A stretch of 17,864 nt of DNA from Fidelibacterota bacterium. GTDB lineage: Bacteria; Marinisomatota; Marinisomatia; Marinisomatales; UBA1611. Below, in pieces: positions 16,296 to 17,864 of this stretch (positions within the stretch are counted from its first letter, which is position 1; every line of letters starts with the position of its first letter). The position numbers were made by a program, and so were the translations under genes. A model generated the notes under the pieces. The model searched no databases. It was given only the letters and a program-made list of their open reading frames with translations, and was not told where the DNA came from. The stretch is from positions 1 to 17,864 of the forward strand of contig NZKX01000066.1 in the NCBI GenBank assembly GCA_002694025.1, in the 5' to 3' direction.

Positions 16296-17613
16296 ATATT
16301 TTATTTTCCTTTTAACCTTCTTAGTTGCACAAAATAAAGATATAAAAATTTCATCTCTTGATTCTGTTGAAATAAAATTACATTTAGATTCATTACTAAA
16401 AAATCAAAAATCCTATAGTTTAGAATTTCACCTAAACTCTTATAATGATAAAAAAAATAGTTCATATTATAAAATTATAGATAGAGGTAAAATTGCTGAT
16501 TCATTAATTTTTGTGAGCAGTGGTGAACTTAACTATCGGGTTGTTAAGCAAATACTTCAGCCATTTAAAAAGTTATTTATAGGTGACCAATATTCTTTGG
16601 CTGGGAAACATATTAAATCAAAGTATTACTTTTTTAATAATATTCCTGATTTTCAGTATAGATTGTATAATGAACAAGATCTAGCTGCATTGATATTTTT
16701 GGAACCAGATTTCCAAAGTTTTATATCTGGGGCATTTGGAATTAGTAGAATTAATAATCAATTAGATATTTTTGGCGAGTTAGATCTAGATATAGAGAAC
16801 TTCACGAAAAATGCTGAACAGTTAAAAATATATTGGAAAAAAAATAAGAATATATCTCAAAAAATGCTATTTAGATATTTTTACCCCCATATTTTGGGAT
16901 CTAATATGGGTATCCAACTACAAAACGAATTTGATAGTTACAACACTTTTTTTACTAAAAGTGAAAGAAAAATTCTGATAAAATCCTTTTCCCCTATTTT
17001 TAACAATTTCAAGGTAGGATATACAAAAGGAAAAATAAAATCAACAAACTCAGGAACTGAATACGGTTATGATGATGGAGAATATTCTGCTATCTCAATT
17101 AGTTCTTACTTGGATAATAGAAATAATAGACTACTTCCTGTGTCTGGTAAATTTTATAACCTAACAATTGATGGAGGTTTGGATAAACAAAACATGTTTA
17201 TTGAAACAAATTTTGAACATCAGTTATTTTTAAATTTGTTTGGGAATACATATGGAAAAATTAAAACGGTCTTCCAAGGTATTAGTTACTTTGAGAATAA
17301 TGTACCGAAGTCTAGATATTTAAGAGTAGGAGGTTCCTCATCTTTAAGGGGTTTTGATGAAAACTCATTTTCATATCCTCAATTTCATATTTTAACGTTA
17401 GAGCTTATAAATGACCAAAATAGACCAATGCAGATAAAAACATTTATTGATTTTGGATCAAATAAGCTTTTAAATATTAAAAATTACCTTTATGGTTATG
17501 GGTTTGGGTTTAAACAGGTTAATGATGAAACCGTTCTAGGTATCGATTACTCTTTCAGCTCGTATAAGTGGCAGGATGGAAAAATCCATTTAAAATGGTC
17601 TACAAGATTTTAA
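16282..17613 (+). CDS. Omp85/BamA-TamA superfamily outer-membrane protein with one POTRA-like domain
   Basis: Omp85 proteins insert barrels into, or move proteins across, the outer membrane. From GTG 16282 the protein has 443 residues and a clear signal peptide (MHIFRY, hydrophobic FIFLLTFLVA, then QNK). One POTRA-like unit covers about 71-140 (DSLIFVSSGELNYRVVKQIL through DLAALIFLEPD). The rest forms the barrel. A DNRNNRLLPVSG segment (about 278-289) is typical of the family, and GGSSSLRGFDE carries the L6-loop LRGF motif (355-358, usually VRGF). The penultimate strands include TFIDFG and YGYGFGFKQ, and the chain ends in a Phe (HLKWSTRF). BamA usually has five POTRA domains and TamA three, so this is a reduced member, not the main BamA. 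It overlaps the SprA-like gene by 14 bases, suggesting joint function. A promoter-distal lipoprotein gene follows after 24 bases. Confidence 0.82.
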   Translation: MHIFRYFIFLLTFLVAQNKDIKISSLDSVEIKLHLDSLLKNQKSYSLEFHLNSYNDKKNSSYYKIIDRGKIADSLIFVSSGELNYRVVKQILQPFKKLFIGDQYSLAGKHIKSKYYFFNNIPDFQYRLYNEQDLAALIFLEPDFQSFISGAFGISRINNQLDIFGELDLDIENFTKNAEQLKIYWKKNKNISQKMLFRYFYPHILGSNMGIQLQNEFDSYNTFFTKSERKILIKSFSPIFNNFKVGYTKGKIKSTNSGTEYGYDDGEYSAISISSYLDNRNNRLLPVSGKFYNLTIDGGLDKQNMFIETNFEHQLFLNLFGNTYGKIKTVFQGISYFENNVPKSRYLRVGGSSSLRGFDENSFSYPQFHILTLELINDQNRPMQIKTFIDFGSNKLLNIKNYLYGYGFGFKQVNDETVLGIDYSFSSYKWQDGKIHLKWSTRF

Positions 17614-17637
17614 AAAATGCTAGGTTGCGCTTAGAAA

Positions 17638-17864
17638 ATGAAAATTTCTAAAAAAGAATATATATTTTTATTATTTTTTCTTTTTGACATTTTTGGGTGT
17701 GAAAATAAAAGAGATGCAATTGGTGCTGATAATGAAATAAGAGTGATTTGTTCAGATGTAGATAAACATAATGTTAGGCGCTTTCTGGAAATGGTTTTTA
17801 ATGATACTTTGTTTACTCCGGAGCCGGAACCTTTTTATGTATTAAAGTTTTCAACTCCTAACAC
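17638..17864 (+). CDS. Lipoprotein resembling DUF4837 family, 3'-truncated by window edge
   Basis: An open frame from ATG 17638 continues to the window end with about 75 residues visible and no stop. It starts with a lipoprotein signal: MKISKKEY, a hydrophobic stretch, then the lipobox IFGC with C21 as the likely lipidated residue. The mature start (ENKRDAIGADNEIRVICSD, then a TPEPEPFYVLKF segment) recalls DUF4837, a family of Bacteroidota lipoproteins of unknown function, but this match is from memory and only the N-terminus is visible. It lies 24 bases after the Omp85 gene in the same direction and would be a substrate for the Lgt encoded upstream. The gene is certain; the family is tentative. 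Confidence 0.7.
   Translation, partial: MKISKKEYIFLLFFLFDIFGCENKRDAIGADNEIRVICSDVDKHNVRRFLEMVFNDTLFTPEPEPFYVLKFSTPN

Noticed and set aside
1..17864. Search for tRNA, rRNA, CRISPR and mobile elements
   Set aside because: No cloverleaf-like segment, repeat-spacer pattern, transposase, integrase or terminal repeat was found. The short gaps leave little room for such elements.

Overview
The window is a tightly packed, AT-rich stretch (roughly one third G+C by eye) with every recognisable gene on the + strand. It holds twelve protein-coding genes plus a truncated gene at the right edge; the first gene is cut by the left edge. No rRNA, tRNA, CRISPR array, insertion sequence or prophage gene was seen. 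The gene content points to a diderm bacterium of the Fibrobacterota-Chlorobiota-Bacteroidota (FCB) assemblage. The evidence is an LptE of the Bacteroidota type directly behind a receiver-less sigma-54 activator, a LepA G2 region reading RGITIKSHP as in Bacteroidota, an SprA-related outer-membrane barrel protein, and a lipoprotein resembling DUF4837. The low GC, compact spacing and divergent sequences would suit a marine lineage such as Marinimicrobia (SAR406), but this is inference and cannot be proven from the window.

Layout. (1) Bases 1-3520 are nucleotide excision repair: the C-terminal three quarters of uvrC, a 108-base gap with a plausible promoter, then complete uvrB. (2) Bases 3570-8698 appear to be one transcription unit with gaps of 1-13 bases: sigma-54 activator, lptE, asnS, glutamine-dependent nadE, and a small secreted protein of unknown function. 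(3) Bases 8741-11262 hold lepA (EF4), overlapped by four bases by a CPBP-family membrane protease. (4) Bases 11398-17864 are an envelope block: lgt, a secreted propeller-like protein, a 1079-residue SprA-like barrel protein and an Omp85-family barrel overlap head to tail. They are followed after 24 bases by the start of a DUF4837-like lipoprotein gene.

Functionally the window mixes housekeeping genes (repair, tRNA charging, NAD synthesis, translation) with outer-membrane biogenesis genes: LptE for LPS insertion, Lgt for lipoprotein maturation, Omp85 for barrel insertion or secretion. The part most worth following up is the lgt to Omp85 block. A short SprA relative, a single-POTRA Omp85 protein and a periplasmic propeller-like protein are encoded by overlapping genes and may form an outer-membrane assembly or export unit. 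Several genes use TTG or GTG starts, and these tend to have visible Shine-Dalgarno sequences, whereas genes at the head of transcription units do not.
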